DNA of 64,000 nucleotides from Yponomeuta sedellus (GCA_934045075.1 OW203734.1:17961680-18025679), one strand, 5' to 3'; shown: positions 44,101 to 52,905, counted from the stretch's first letter. The notes: generated from the letters alone by a model not told the origin. Made by a program: numbers and translations.

Positions 44101-44808
44101 CGGGTCGAGTGTGTAGGCGCGTAGTTCAAAGCAGATCCAGCGATGGTCTGAACATGAGGCTTCCTCCGACACATGCCAGTTTGAGACCAGCTCGGAGGCT
44201 TTATCGGTAGCTAAAGTAAGGTCGATAATAGTTCTGTAACGTCTAGTGACGTATGTGGGTTTTGAACCTATATTTAGAATGTTAAGGTTAGTCGAGAATA
44301 AGTAAGAAGCTAGTTCCTCACCTCTGTCGTTGTCGCGATCCATTCCCCATAGGGAGTGATGCGCATTTGCGTCCGTGCCAACTATCAGTTCCGCCTTGTG
44401 TTGTTCACAGTGTTGTATGAGGCTGGCGGTTTCGTGTGGTGGAGCAGGCTCTCCGTCTGGCATGTATGCGGAGGCGATTACCACATCCGGTAGGCCAGAC
44501 GCTGAGTCTGTTTGTAGTCTGACAGTTGTTAAGTCTCTGGAACAGAACTGTGTTAAGGCGTGTGCTTTTATGTTTTTGGAGATATAAATGCAAGTTCTGG
44601 GGTGGCCCAGGTCATTGTTAGCAATTAGCTTACCTCCGATGTTGTTGAGGCCGCATATGCGGTTGCCGTTGACCCACGGCTCTTGGATCAAGGCAATTGC
44701 CTCGTCGTTTGTTTCCTCCAGCCAGCGTCGCAGTTGAGCCGTTGCGGTGCGACTGTGGTGGAGGTTTATCTGGATGGCTTTAACTGTCTTGGGTGAAGAC
44801 GCCGCCAT
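41179..44808 (-). CDS. LINE ORF2: endonuclease, reverse transcriptase, RNase H
   Basis: 1209 codons from MAASSPKTVKAIQINLHHS. An in-frame ATG 19 codons earlier is inside ORF1 and less likely. APE-type endonuclease: QINLHHSRTAT, LIQEPWV, GTDANAHHSLWG and CSDHRW in the first 230 residues. RT: VVFIPKPGKTDYTNAKSFRP, FIDIEGAFDKT, RGCPQGGVLSPLLWN, catalytic YADD (GYADDLTILV) and KYLGVILDSKLNW. RNase H: VFTDGSKTNQGTG, QAECVGII, LSDSAAVLLAL and IKGHSGSRGNDAADELA, so the D, E, D and final His/Asp region are all present. The C-terminus has a Cys/His cluster CRACMDAEETAAHVLVEC. It nicks target DNA and copies its RNA there (target-primed reverse transcription). A diverged relative is at 36485. Confidence 0.93.
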   Translation of the reverse strand: MAASSPKTVKAIQINLHHSRTATAQLRRWLEETNDEAIALIQEPWVNGNRICGLNNIGGKLIANNDLGHPRTCIYISKNIKAHALTQFCSRDLTTVRLQTDSASGLPDVVIASAYMPDGEPAPPHETASLIQHCEQHKAELIVGTDANAHHSLWGMDRDNDRGEELASYLFSTNLNILNIGSKPTYVTRRYRTIIDLTLATDKASELVSNWHVSEEASCSDHRWICFELRAYTLDPTPRRNPRRTNRVKYNKTLTSNLENLRVPERIVGTSNIEEQVTNLTSTIMQCYHDACPLTGPPAKPKDGQNWWGPELQRIRQKVRRLLNRAMNTSSDIDWENYKEAKAHYKKRIRFRSTASWRNFCTSIESCSTATRVSKILSSGTSQQVGSLLKTDNTYTNSPEEAQSILLQTHFPGCQIVQETIWENEETQVDEICWDLAREIVTPQKTHWAIDSFRPFKAPGSDGIFPALLQWGGNSLETTLATILQSCLAHRYIPTLWREVEVVFIPKPGKTDYTNAKSFRPISLTSFLLKTLERMCDRHIRDGALQNIPLHRNQHAYSAGKSTESALHAVVTKAEAAIQNKGICLGTFIDIEGAFDKTSFSSINYALSRHQIETSVLEWIEAMLRQRVIKTSKLDPTKAIVARGCPQGGVLSPLLWNAVVNELITTLNNRGYYTVGYADDLTILVTGNYAGIVCDVTQTALGIVEDWCNEHNLSVNPTKTEMVMFTNKRVLGNFNLPKLFGTTLQLSTEVKYLGVILDSKLNWNKHIDSKLKKACITFAQCRKMIGKTWGLNPKITLWLYTAVIRPIISYAALVWWPKTNQSTAVSKLQRIQRMACLAITGCMRTTPTAALEIMLDLPPLQLHIQQEAAISATRLRTLRLWSDNGTPHTRILDQAIEEEPLLLAVNDRIPKVFNFDKKYKIQLAEPARDASSKNILVFTDGSKTNQGTGSGAFSEDLNINISIPLGAHNTVFQAECVGIIRAAQAITQREVVNHNIRILSDSAAVLLALKDYSFNSGLIQECHEALTKVGTKNFLTLQWIKGHSGSRGNDAADELARRGSGATVEGPEPIAPLPFCQLRTWLSKRTNRLHNNDWTSRMDCRQARAAMPGRNPRLSKGLLRLTKLQLRTLTGALTGHGHYNKHLFTIGVTDSPLCRACMDAEETAAHVLVECNGVARQRTALLGSPGTLREACTDIKKLLAFLEELGWQE

Positions 44809-46492
44809 CGGTGGTCTTCTCCTCCTCCAGGTACAGTTGGCTGAGACTCCGCGACCAAGTCTCATCCGCGTCTAGCTCCGGGTAAATCTCTCCAGTGGAG
44901 GGTCGCGTCGGGCTGCTTGTGGGGTTGTCACTCGTTTGCGGTGCGTCTGCTGTGTTCTTCTCCGCATCCTGCGCACTGTCCGTTGGGACGGAGGCGGGGG
45001 TGTTCTCTTCCTCTTGTGTAGTACCGAGCGGGGGTGGAAGCTGATCTCGGAATTGGTTGCCCCGCCATCGGAACTTGACATACACCGAGCCGTATAGATA
45101 TGCCAGCCGGCGTTCGCGTTTTGCCATAAGAACGGCGACTTCCTCGGGGACACTGAACATAAGGAAGGTGTTCTCTGTGATCACCACTCTCCCTGGTATC
45201 CATCTGTCCGCCTGTGCCCATTCATTTTGGTGCCTTAGCATTCCGAAAATGACCTTCAGGGGTCTGGTTCCGGGGATCAGAATGCCACAGCTCACCCTCC
45301 GTGGGACATCCTCAGGTCTGACGACTATGAGTTTGTCCCCCGGTATGGTGATCTTGGCTACTTCCCCCCTTAGCCATTCGAAGTCCGCTTTGTCGCTGTA
45401 AAAGAATCGGAGGTTACCCTCGTGTATGGTGGGTTTTCCACGGAACACCCTGCCTTTATGTTTGTCGTAGAGCATCTCTTCGATCATCAGATCCTCCATA
45501 GCGTCGAGGACCATTTTGGCATGGTCGCCAAGGGTTCCTGCCTCCTGAGTCGTTATGATCAGGATCTGATCTGCTTTCGCTGCCTCGGCGTAGCTTATCT
45601 CTGCCCTTGGTTTTTTACTGTCTCCCCGTGGGGAGATGGTATCGTCGAGGCGTGCTCGCTTTGACGGTCCCGCTCTTGGGGCAGTGTCTTCTGGTTTGGT
45701 CCCTGCCGACGTAGATGGCATCGCTACCAGTTGAGTGCCGCTGGATGTGGTTGTTTCTGGCGGTGTGTCTTGCGGCTTATTGTAGTGTCGGACGGCCAGA
45801 TGTCCAAACTTTTTGATGTCATGTTTTCGGGGTTTATTCCGTTTGTATTTCCTGCGCTTGGGTGGGTGTTCTTCCTCCGTTTGTGATGGGTTGAACCTAT
45901 CCCTTGAGGGCCCCGGATTTTGCGCTGCAGGATTTTTGTAGTTGGGCCGGTATTCCTTCATCGAGTCCCACATGTCGCTCACATTGCGTAGGCCCGGGGG
46001 TTCGTCTGTGGTCGTTGACGGGCTCTTCGCTGTCGTTGGCGGTTGCTGTCTATGGTGTTGGTCACTAGGGCGCCCGTGCTCTCTTGCGCTTGGGGGCTTA
46101 ACCCATTGCGGGCAGCTCCTCGGCGCATTCGAACGCGGGTGCTTATCTACTGCCGAACCGGCTGCTCTTGGGGGCTCAACCCGGAATGGGCGGCTCCTCT
46201 GAGCGTCGGTTGGAGTTCCCTTCTGTCCAGTCGAGCTTGGGGGCAACACAACCCGAGACGGGCGGCTCCTCGGCTCTAGTGGAGCGTCGACTTTGGCGGC
46301 GGACGACGGTTGTCCTTCCGCGGAGGCCGTACCGTGTGGTCGTTCACTCGGTACAGCTAGGGGCCTCTCACGAGGCAGGTGGCCTTTGCCCCCCCCAGAA
46401 TACGTGGGGCAGCCCGAGCGTTGCTCGGGGAGGGATTCTCCAGCGGCGCTGGTACCCTCCTGGGGTAATTTCTTTTTAGGTTCACCTTCCAT
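44780..46492 (-). CDS. LINE ORF1: RNA-binding protein with DUF4780-like domain
   Basis: 570 codons from the ATG of MEGEPKKKLPQEG; the frame is open 99 codons further to 46789, but that part looks like 5' UTR. The N-terminal 300 residues are Pro/Ser/Arg-rich and disordered in character, with PSRVVLPPS and RPFRVEPPR-type repeats. The C-terminal part (SYAEAAKADQI, LRFFYSDKADFEWLRGEVAK, LIVVRPEDVPRRVSCGILIP, NTFLMFSVPEE) resembles DUF4780, a fold found in ORF1 of several insect LINEs. It has no CCHC knuckles. The stop overlaps the start of ORF2, suggesting re-initiation or frameshifting for ORF2. Confidence 0.8.
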   Translation of the reverse strand: MEGEPKKKLPQEGTSAAGESLPEQRSGCPTYSGGGKGHLPRERPLAVPSERPHGTASAEGQPSSAAKVDAPLEPRSRPSRVVLPPSSTGQKGTPTDAQRSRPFRVEPPRAAGSAVDKHPRSNAPRSCPQWVKPPSAREHGRPSDQHHRQQPPTTAKSPSTTTDEPPGLRNVSDMWDSMKEYRPNYKNPAAQNPGPSRDRFNPSQTEEEHPPKRRKYKRNKPRKHDIKKFGHLAVRHYNKPQDTPPETTTSSGTQLVAMPSTSAGTKPEDTAPRAGPSKRARLDDTISPRGDSKKPRAEISYAEAAKADQILIITTQEAGTLGDHAKMVLDAMEDLMIEEMLYDKHKGRVFRGKPTIHEGNLRFFYSDKADFEWLRGEVAKITIPGDKLIVVRPEDVPRRVSCGILIPGTRPLKVIFGMLRHQNEWAQADRWIPGRVVITENTFLMFSVPEEVAVLMAKRERRLAYLYGSVYVKFRWRGNQFRDQLPPPLGTTQEEENTPASVPTDSAQDAEKNTADAPQTSDNPTSSPTRPSTGEIYPELDADETWSRSLSQLYLEEEKTTDGGVFTQDS

Positions 46493-47046
46493 GATTGTTT
46501 CTGCTACCGGCAGAGCGGGATCCTTGGGGGCGCCGAAGCACCCACTAAAAGTGGTGATGATAGGGATAGGATATGGGATGCGGCGGGGGTAGGGAGTGCA
46601 TGTAAGCAGGGAGTGCGACTGATTGTTTTTGTTGCGTCTGTTTCTGAGGGAACCAGACCAAAACGGGTGGCAACCTCGAGAAGGATAGTGCCAGCAGTCT
46701 TGCCTTGAGGGGTCATCGCGGAGGCCGCTGCCCTCAAGGCCATTTTGCCAACCTGTTGATTGGGATTTATCAACAAGATAGGTGTGCATCTAATTCAGGA
46801 GTGTAAAGCGGTGCAGAGGAAATAAGCGCGGGTAAGTGAAAGAGAATTAGACCCACCCCCACCCAAACTGCCTGTACGTAATACAGAGAATATTTTAAAG
46901 AGTTCGAAATTTTACTGATGCCGGTGAGTCGCCCATTAGCTCAGTTGGAAAGAGCGCTGGCACGGATAGCCAGAGGTCGCGGGATCGAATCCCGGCATGG
47001 TTGGAATTTTCAGAATCTAAATAGGTTTTTAAAAACTGTTCACGCA

Positions 47047-47849
47047 GTACAGTCTTGGTGTAACATTGTGCAAAGTTATTAAAAAAAAATCTACTAACCT
47101 ACTATAATATTATAAACGCGAAAGTTTGTAAGTAAGGATGGATGTTTGGTACTCTTTCAAGTAAACAACTGAATGGATTTTAATGAAACTACAATAATAT
47201 AGCTTGAAATGCTGTATATCCTTTACAAATAATAAGAACTGGAACGACTTCAGGTGTTGTTTCATTTGTAGATTATTAGTATAATAAAACAGAAAAACTG
47301 GATAAAAACGGATAAGCCGGTAAAATAGATCTGGTCGAAGGGTAAAGTAGTAATGATGAAAAATGAGGGAAATCGAAGAATGTGTGAAGTAATTGAAATA
47401 TTTGAAAATGATAGATAGAAAAATAAATAAAAATGGTGTACAGAGGTTTGCACCGTTACAAGCTTATACATCAAAATAACACATAGGTTACAATTAAAAA
47501 AGATAATCCGTGAATTTTTTCAAATGCGACGCAAAAATTATTTATGTGATAATTTAAATGTCATAATCTAAGTTTTTTTCTCCGCCCCGCTAATATAAGC
47601 TACTCGAAATACTAATACTGCGTAGACGAAGTCGCGTGCACCAGCTAGTCTTAGTACAAAAGGTTCATTAAATAATTTATAAAGCTTTGCCCCACCTTTT
47701 ATTAAGATTAGGATAAGAAGTACATAGATAATTTATAGTTTAATTACTTTCTATCGGTGCCTAAAAGCATTGGTTCTGTTATAAAAACTTATGCATACCA
47801 ATTTTCGTATGTTTAAGTTGTTATATCAAAACGATTGTTGTCTAGCCGG
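47047..47849. repeat. Helitron-like non-autonomous repeat in intergenic DNA
   Basis: From about 47088 (TCTACTAACCTACTATAAT, AAACGCGAAAGTTTGTAAG, GGATGGATGTTTGG) to about 47651 (GCGTAGACGAAGTCGCGTGC, then CAGCTAGT). A TC-like start, a short hairpin before CTAGT at the end, and no target duplication are Helitron features. This sequence type is very common in Lepidoptera. The middle is AT-rich filler. Outside it nothing is recognised. Confidence 0.5.
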
Positions 47850-48530
47850 ATCGAGTGATTGGAATCAATCACTTGAGTTAAGCAATAACAGGCGCGGTCA
47901 GGTGCAGGATGGGTAACCGTCCCGTGACTAACCGCTAGTAGCATTTTTTTCCAGCGCTTTCATGCTTTGCAAGGAACGTTAATTATACTATTTTTATTTT
48001 TAATGCACTAACCCGTGCTAAGGAACAAATTTAAAAACCTATTTAGAGGCTAAAAATTTCACCCATGCCGGGATTCGAACCCGCAACCTCTGGCTATCCG
48101 TGCCAGCGCTCTACCAATTGGGTAGTCGGGGCTGTAAGTGATGCAATTTGCTTAAGTCAGATGTCGCTGCCTGTACGTAATACAGAGAATAGTGTAAAGA
48201 GGTTCGAAATTTCACTGATGCCGTGAGTCGCTTAATTTGTAGAGCGCTGGCACGGATAGCCAGAGGTTGCGGGTTCGAATCCCGGCATGGGTGAAATGTT
48301 TAGCCTCTAAATAGGTTTTTAAAAAAGGAACGTTAAGCCAAGTGCTGGCTGTCATGTAATGGCAGTCGTTAAGCCATGTCAGAGGCCTTATGGGCGGCTT
48401 GATACTACTGCCACTGTTTAACAATCCTCCACCAACCTGGACTTGGCCCCTGTGGTGGAGTATGGCCTTACCTTCCTGCGATGCAGGAAGAGACCCATGC
48501 CCTAGCAGTGGGGACACACAATATTGAATA
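47850..48530 (+). repeat. LINE 3' end, (GATGAT) family, split by family A
   Basis: GTTAAGCAATAACAGGCGCG to CTTTGCAAGGAACGTTAA (47982), then, after the family-A insertion, GCCAAGTGCTGGCTGTCATG, AATCCTCCACCAACC, AGACCCATGCCC and GTGGGGACACACAATATTGA. Its parallel is the uninterrupted copy at 54472. Confidence 0.7.
47983..48324 (+). mobile_element. Family-A copy with 5' inversion and 12-bp target duplication
   Basis: AAGGAACGTTAA stands at 47971-47982 and 48325-48336, and the uninterrupted LINE tail has it once. The 342-bp insert has an inverted first part (to about 48119: linker end, trailer and three quarters of a tRNA-like module, all on the minus strand). The rest is in plus orientation: GGTAGTCGGGGCTGTAAG, linker, a damaged tRNA-like module and the trailer with an A-rich end. 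An inverted 5' piece taken from further upstream on the template is the hallmark of twin priming. Confidence 0.85.
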
Positions 48531-49205
48531 CGTTTTTTTCCATTTAGAACATAATTTCTCCCTCTCTGTGAGAAGGCCTGTGGCCTGGCTGGGCTAGGCT
48601 ACATAAAAAAATAATTTGATATTTTTTTACTAAAGACATTTTTGCTTTGTCATTATTTAGTAGGACTGTATTAATCATCACCAATAACGGATCCAAACTG
48701 TAATCTGTGTAACAACCCTACAATGGGTCATGAATACCCAACGCGCAACTTCACGTAAGGAAGTTTTACAACAGCAAACTACGGGTTAACTTTCGCAACA
48801 CGAGAAGGCTTTCACACTTCACACCTTCCCGACGGCTCACGCTAGTAATTATTTAACGACTATGACGAGAAATATCTAGACCAGACGCTAGTGTGCGTCG
48901 AGACTGGTTGGAAGACTTTGTCTGGAACGAGCTAGGCCACGATCTGGGATTAAGCGGATCAGAGGCTATTGAGTTACCGGAAGAAATCGGGCTTGAAAAG
49001 ATTTTTATGCCACACCTGGCAATAAAGTGGCTTTTTGGCCAAGTGTAGGCATAAAAAGATGTACACAACACGGGAGGTAATAAAGAAAGCTCTCGATTGC
49101 ATATTTACGTCCCTCGCTTGCAGCTCGGGCCGCAAACTTCTGCGATCTCGGCCTTTCTTTGTATTACCACCCTAGTTGTGTAATGTACTATATTGTAACT
49201 AGCTA
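48531..49205. other. No gene; one inverted-end repeat
   Basis: At about 49068-49170 GGAGGTAATAAAGAAAGC and its diverged reverse complement GGCCTTTCTTTGTATTACC enclose TTTACGTCCCTCGC and GCTCGGGCCGCAAAC. This resembles a MITE-like repeat known from Lepidoptera. The open frames at 48853-49071 are not supported as genes. Confidence 0.45.
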
Positions 49206-49312
49206 CTTTTCTTCTTCAGGCTATATTAGTCCACTGCTGGACATAGCCCTCCCCTAATGAGCGCCATAGCGCAAGGTTGTGCAAACATTGGGGGTAATGC
49301 CCGTAATCCCAT
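49206..49312 (-). repeat. LINE 3' end fragment, (GAAGAA) family
   Basis: Only the last 100 bp of the family (GCGCTATGGCGCTCATTAGG, CCAGCAGTGGACTAATATAG), truncated next to another tail at 49313. Confidence 0.65.
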
Positions 49313-49466
49313 CCTAATATGCAATGGCATCCTAAGATACAGATCTCTGATCTAGTTTGGGACCCAGTCTGTCCACAAATCGCTTTTATTGCACCATATT
49401 GTACCACTGCTATTTTTCAACTAATTTGTGGATGGAGAAATAAAGATTTTTGTATTTGTATTTGTA
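49313..49466 (+). repeat. SINE/LINE tail with (TTTGTA) microsatellite
   Basis: CCTAAGATACAGATCTCTG, CCAGTCTGTCCACAAAT and GGAGAAATAAAGATTTTTGT, then TATTTGTATTTGTAT. A related tail lies at 59240-59375. Confidence 0.55.
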
Positions 49467-49473
49467 TCTATGA

Positions 49474-49869
49474 GCGCTGGTACGGATAGCCAGAGGTTGC
49501 GGGTTCGAATCCCGGCATGGGTGAAATTTTTAGCCTCTAAATAGGTTTTTAAACAATAATTTAATATGAAATAGCTGATATTTTACTCGTTATTTCTTTG
49601 TTACTCTTCTTCTTCTTCAGGCTATATTAGTCCACTGCTGGACATAGCCCTCCTCTAATGAGCGCCATAGCGCAAGGTTGTGCAATCATTGGGGGTAATG
49701 CCCATAATCCCCACGCTGGGCATGCGGGTTGGGGATCGCAGTCTGGTGGAATTGCACTGCAGGGGGCGCTGCTGCCCACCCTCCAGTTTGAGTCCCTTAG
49801 TCGCCTTTTACGACACCCGCGGGAAGAATTTGGGTTGGTGCTATTTTCTAGGCCGACACCACACAGCAT
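49474..49869. repeat. Duplicate of 39368-39775 (family A end plus LINE tail)
   Basis: From GAGCGCTGGTACGGATAGCC this follows 39368 onward almost base for base. It covers the tRNA-like module, the trailer, a 60-bp unique spacer (CAATAATTTAATATGAAATA, GCTGATATTTTAC) and the complete (CTTC)-tailed LINE 3' end. Similarity stops at ACACAGCA. The spacer is not part of either repeat, so a composite segment was copied. Confidence 0.8.
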
Positions 49870-49906
49870 TTCTTACTGAGCTACTTTTACTTTTCACTAG
49901 ATCACT

Positions 49907-50213
49907 GAGTGCTTAGTGCGAGTTTGACAGATCCAATCGAATAACTTTACTACCGCGTTAATCGAGCATTGAGTAGTGAGTATGTGTAAGTTAACCGTAC
50001 GAAATGGCAAAACGCTGTCACAGTACAACTCGCACTCGCGTTTATTCGTGTTTTGGCTGGTAAACGTGTTCACTTCTCAACGTAAACCGTTACAACTCGC
50101 ACTCAGCAATTTTAATTTCCATACTTGTCGCTAGGTGGCGCTTCCTCGATGCCATAAAAATATGAGTTTACGTTAACGCAATCGAGTAGTTGAAAAACTC
50201 GCACTAAGCACTC
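49907..50213. mobile_element. 307-bp MITE with 19-bp perfect inverted ends
   Basis: GAGTGCTTAGTGCGAGTTT at 49907-49925 and its exact reverse complement at 50195-50213. The internal CGCACTCGCG and ACAACTCGCACTCAGC echo the ends. No clear target duplication; no coding frame. Confidence 0.75.
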
Positions 50214-50479
50214 CGAAGAAATCATTTACCCTACGAGAACGTAGTTCCGTGAAAAAGCTAGTCTTGCATGAAATTTGGTGGTGACAGGTTGGCTGTATGG
50301 AAAAATAAAAAGAAAGTAATGTAAATAATACAGATAATAGCTTTGTATTAAAAATTTGATAAGAGAACGTTTTGTTAAAAAGACGGAAAAAGAAATATGA
50401 TTAAATATCGGACAAGAAAAAGAAAAAAAAATGTGAGAAGGAAAAAAGGGTATATAATGTGTATTAGTGTATAAGTGTG

Positions 50480-50552
<73 letters not shown>

Positions 50553-50879
50553 TACGAGAGTTCATGCATGTGAATGTACATATGTATTATGTTGGTAGAG
50601 AAGTAGGTCATAAATTCGGTATTATTATTATATTTTTATTTATAATTAAATACATAACTTAAATGCAAACTTCTTTTAGCCAAGCTGTTTCTGTAATGCA
50701 TATTCCTAGTTGTTAATTATTCTTATGCAAATTCTTAATAATTGTGAAACTGTTTGTTTATTACTTAATGTACTGTATAATTTATTGTGTGTAATGGTAC
50801 CATTTAATCAAGGTCCCTGAATAAATAAATCAGGGGAATGTAAGGAGAGTAACAAATAAAAAAAAAAAGATAAAATATC
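50214..50879. other. No gene; contains a (GT)n microsatellite
   Basis: AT-rich DNA around a long GT run, which also produces an artefactual Thr-His open frame in antisense. Confidence 0.5.
50482..50550. repeat. (GT)n microsatellite, about 34 units
   Basis: Uninterrupted GT dinucleotide run of about 69 bp, ending before GAGTACGAGAG. Confidence 0.95.
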
Positions 50880-51035
50880 GGACATCGACATCGGGGCCGG
50901 CCTAGAAGACGCTGGAGAGATGGTCTCGACAACCATCTGCCGGAGTGGTCTGAGGTGATCCAGGACAGAAAACTCTGGACTGAATTGGGGGAGGCCTTTG
51001 CCCAGCAGTGGGACACAAACATAGAGGCTACGTAA
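50880..51035 (+). pseudogene. LINE C-terminal fragment
   Basis: Reads GRPRRRWRDGLDNHLPEWSE, then VIQDRKLWTELGEAFAQQWD and a stop, followed by an A tail. This is the typical C-terminus of a lepidopteran endonuclease-RT LINE, without internal stops in the last 45 codons. Confidence 0.75.
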
Positions 51036-51056
51036 AAAAAAATTATAAAATATACT

Positions 51057-51197
51057 CTTTTTTTATGCACTAACCCGTGCTAAGGACAATTTTAAAAACC
51101 TATTTAGAGGCTAAACATTCCACCCATGCCGCGATTCGCACCCGTGACCTCTGGCTATCCGTGCCAGCGCTCTTTCCAACTGAGCTCTAAATAGGTT
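51057..51197 (-). repeat. Family-A copy
   Basis: Minus strand: tRNA-like module with a damaged B box, trailer, and AGCACGGGTTAGTGCATA. It lies directly after the A tail of the LINE fragment. Confidence 0.7.
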
Positions 51198-51595
51198 AAT
51201 GATAAATTAGTTTTAGAGGTGACATTGACTTCAAACTAAAAAAAATCCGACGTATATATTTAAATCCAAATAAACTTGAGAACCTCCGTCTTTTTGGATG
51301 AACAAAGAACGTATCCATGAAAAGGTACATACCAATGTATAGGTGGAACTAGATGTATTTAAGGGAGATAATTTTATGATACCTACTTTAAACTTGTGTC
51401 AAGTTGTCTTGTTGAGTTCGGCGCTGACGGATCCAAGGCTACGTGGAATAAGTGAGTTAAGATAAGGTGTCTGTCTTAACTTCTTCTGCTTCTACGTGTC
51501 GTGACGATGTTATTGGAGTAGAAATCAAAAGTAATAACATTCTATTTTGCTTTAAAAAACCACGTTATTGAATCGAGAATGTTACTTAATGACAT
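51198..51595. other. No gene recognised
   Basis: AT-rich interval up to the target duplication of the next SINE; nothing supportable. Confidence 0.4.
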
Positions 51596-51809
51596 AACAT
51601 AACATTAACATAACATTTACATACAAGCACATACATTGCTTCTAGCCCCACACTAGAGTACCCTGTGTCGTGGGAACCAGAAACAACGACATCACAAACA
51701 TGTAAACATCCAAGACCTTGGTTTTTTTTTTTGTTCCCAGCCGGGATTCGAACCCGGGACCTCTTGCATGACAGGCAGACGCGCTACCGCTACGCCACAG
51801 AGGTCGTCG
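51596..51809 (-). repeat. SINE family B with 8-bp target duplication
   Basis: AATGACAT at 51588-51595 and 51810-51817 bounds a minus-strand copy. Head CGACGACCTCTGTGGCGTAG and GGTTCGAATCCCGGCTGG, a T/A-rich linker, then CAAGGTCTTGGATGTTTAC and AACATAATGTTATGT-like tail repeats. The head folds like a tRNA, with loop CTGCCTGTCAT in the anticodon arm region. Confidence 0.85.
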
Positions 51810-51817
51810 AATGACAT

Positions 51818-52599
51818 TTAAAGACTTTGCTAATTCCAGGATTGTGAAAACAATATAAATTTGATTGACTCACCTTGAAATTCGAACAGTTTGGACATTA
51901 ATTATACTTAATTGCACACCAACAGTTCACAGGACACTTTTTTTTATTTTATTTATTTAAAATATTCATAAATTAATTGTTTTATTTTTTTTATTTTTTA
52001 TAAAATTAAAAAAATATATATATAAATAAAAAAAGTTTAAAATTACATAAGAAATAACATGTACAAAGGCGAGCTTATGCCTGTAAGAGATTTCTTCCAG
52101 CAAACCTTAGAAAAAAGGAAAAGAAGGACATATAATGTGCGGAGCCATGTCCCGGAAGAAAACTGAGCAGGTTAGCAAAATCAAATCTTTATTTACCATC
52201 TGTAATTTGCATCAAAATAAAATTACAATGTGAAATTTTACGATAATAACATTTAAGTGTTAGTAAAAGTCAAAGAGGATAAAATCAGACATAAACCACA
52301 CTGTTTTGACACTAATAAGCTCGTAAAAAAATATTTTGTAATGGAAATAATAAAACTTGATTAAAGGTTTGAATTTTGAGAGGTACTCGTATGTAAGAAC
52401 TCACGAAATTATTTTGGATTTAAGTTCGTAGGGGTGTCGCTTAAGGAGCTTGAGTCTGTCTCTTCAGATTTCTCAAGTATTTACAAAGTAAAATATCCAT
52501 TTCCGAAACCCGCTCAAAGTAGCACTTTAAGCCACTTTATTATAAGATTGCTAACGGGGGATTATGTAAAAAGTTCATGGTAATAAAGGCACGAAACGA
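51818..52599. other. No gene; antisense LINE tail
   Basis: 52060-52120 holds the antisense 3' UTR motif TTTCTTCCAGCAAACCTTAG with TACAAAGGCGAGC, as in the sense copy at 60935. The rest is AT-rich without features. Confidence 0.45.
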
Positions 52600-52905
52600 A
52601 GGTTAAGCAATATAGGGCGCGTTCAGTGCATGGATGAGTACCCGTCTATGATTAACGCTAGTGGCGGTTCCGTGCTTCGCAAGGCACGCTAAGCAGTTGG
52701 TGTCCCGTCGATAGACGGCAGTCACTAAGCCAAGTCAGAGGCCGTAGGGCGGCTTGAAAACTTCTGACAGTAAGACCACCACTAGTTTTGCAAGCCTCCA
52801 CCAATCCGGACTTGGCCCCCATGGTGGAGTATGGCCTAAACCTTTCTCAAGGAAAAGACCCGTGCCCGTCGGTGGGGATATGATGGGTTGATGATGATGA
52901 TGATG
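52600..52905 (+). repeat. LINE 3' end, (GATGAT) family
   Basis: GGTTAAGCAATATAGGGCGC, GGCACGCTAAGC, AAGCCTCCACCAATCC and GTGGGGATATGATGGG, then TTGATGATGATGATGATGG. The most complete copy of this 3' end in the window. Confidence 0.75.

Larger units (their letters stand above)
41098..46867 (-). mobile_element. Full-length non-LTR retrotransposon with RNase H
   Basis: 5770 bp flanked by the 13-bp duplication CTGCCTGTACGTA (41085-41097 and 46868-46880). The 3' end is at 41098, with a tail of ACCAAT-type units. The 5' end begins TTTGGGTGGGGGTGGGTC. It has two ORFs, ORF1 and ORF2, overlapping by 29 nt if ORF2 starts at 44808. The endonuclease-RT-RNase H layout puts it in the I superfamily in the broad sense (I, LOA, Outcast and relatives). 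No stop or frameshift interrupts either ORF, so it may be a recently active copy. Confidence 0.92.
40804..47034 (+). mobile_element. Dimeric family-A copy, split by a 5.8-kb LINE
   Basis: ACTGTTTACGCA at 40792-40803 is matched by ACTGTTCACGCA at 47035-47046 (11 of 12). Without the LINE and one copy of its duplication the insert is 448 bp. It has an inverted linker/trailer piece (to 40875), half a tRNA-like module, trailer, linker (to 41097), and from 46868 the rest of the linker, a complete tRNA-like module and trailer. Two tRNA modules in a row show that the copied RNA had more than one unit. Confidence 0.8.

Noticed and set aside
45057..46592. Several plus-strand open frames over the LINE ORF1
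   Set aside because: Antisense shadows of a GC-rich coding region; no domains.
50375..50611. Thr/His-repeat protein
   Set aside because: Translation of the (GT)n microsatellite.
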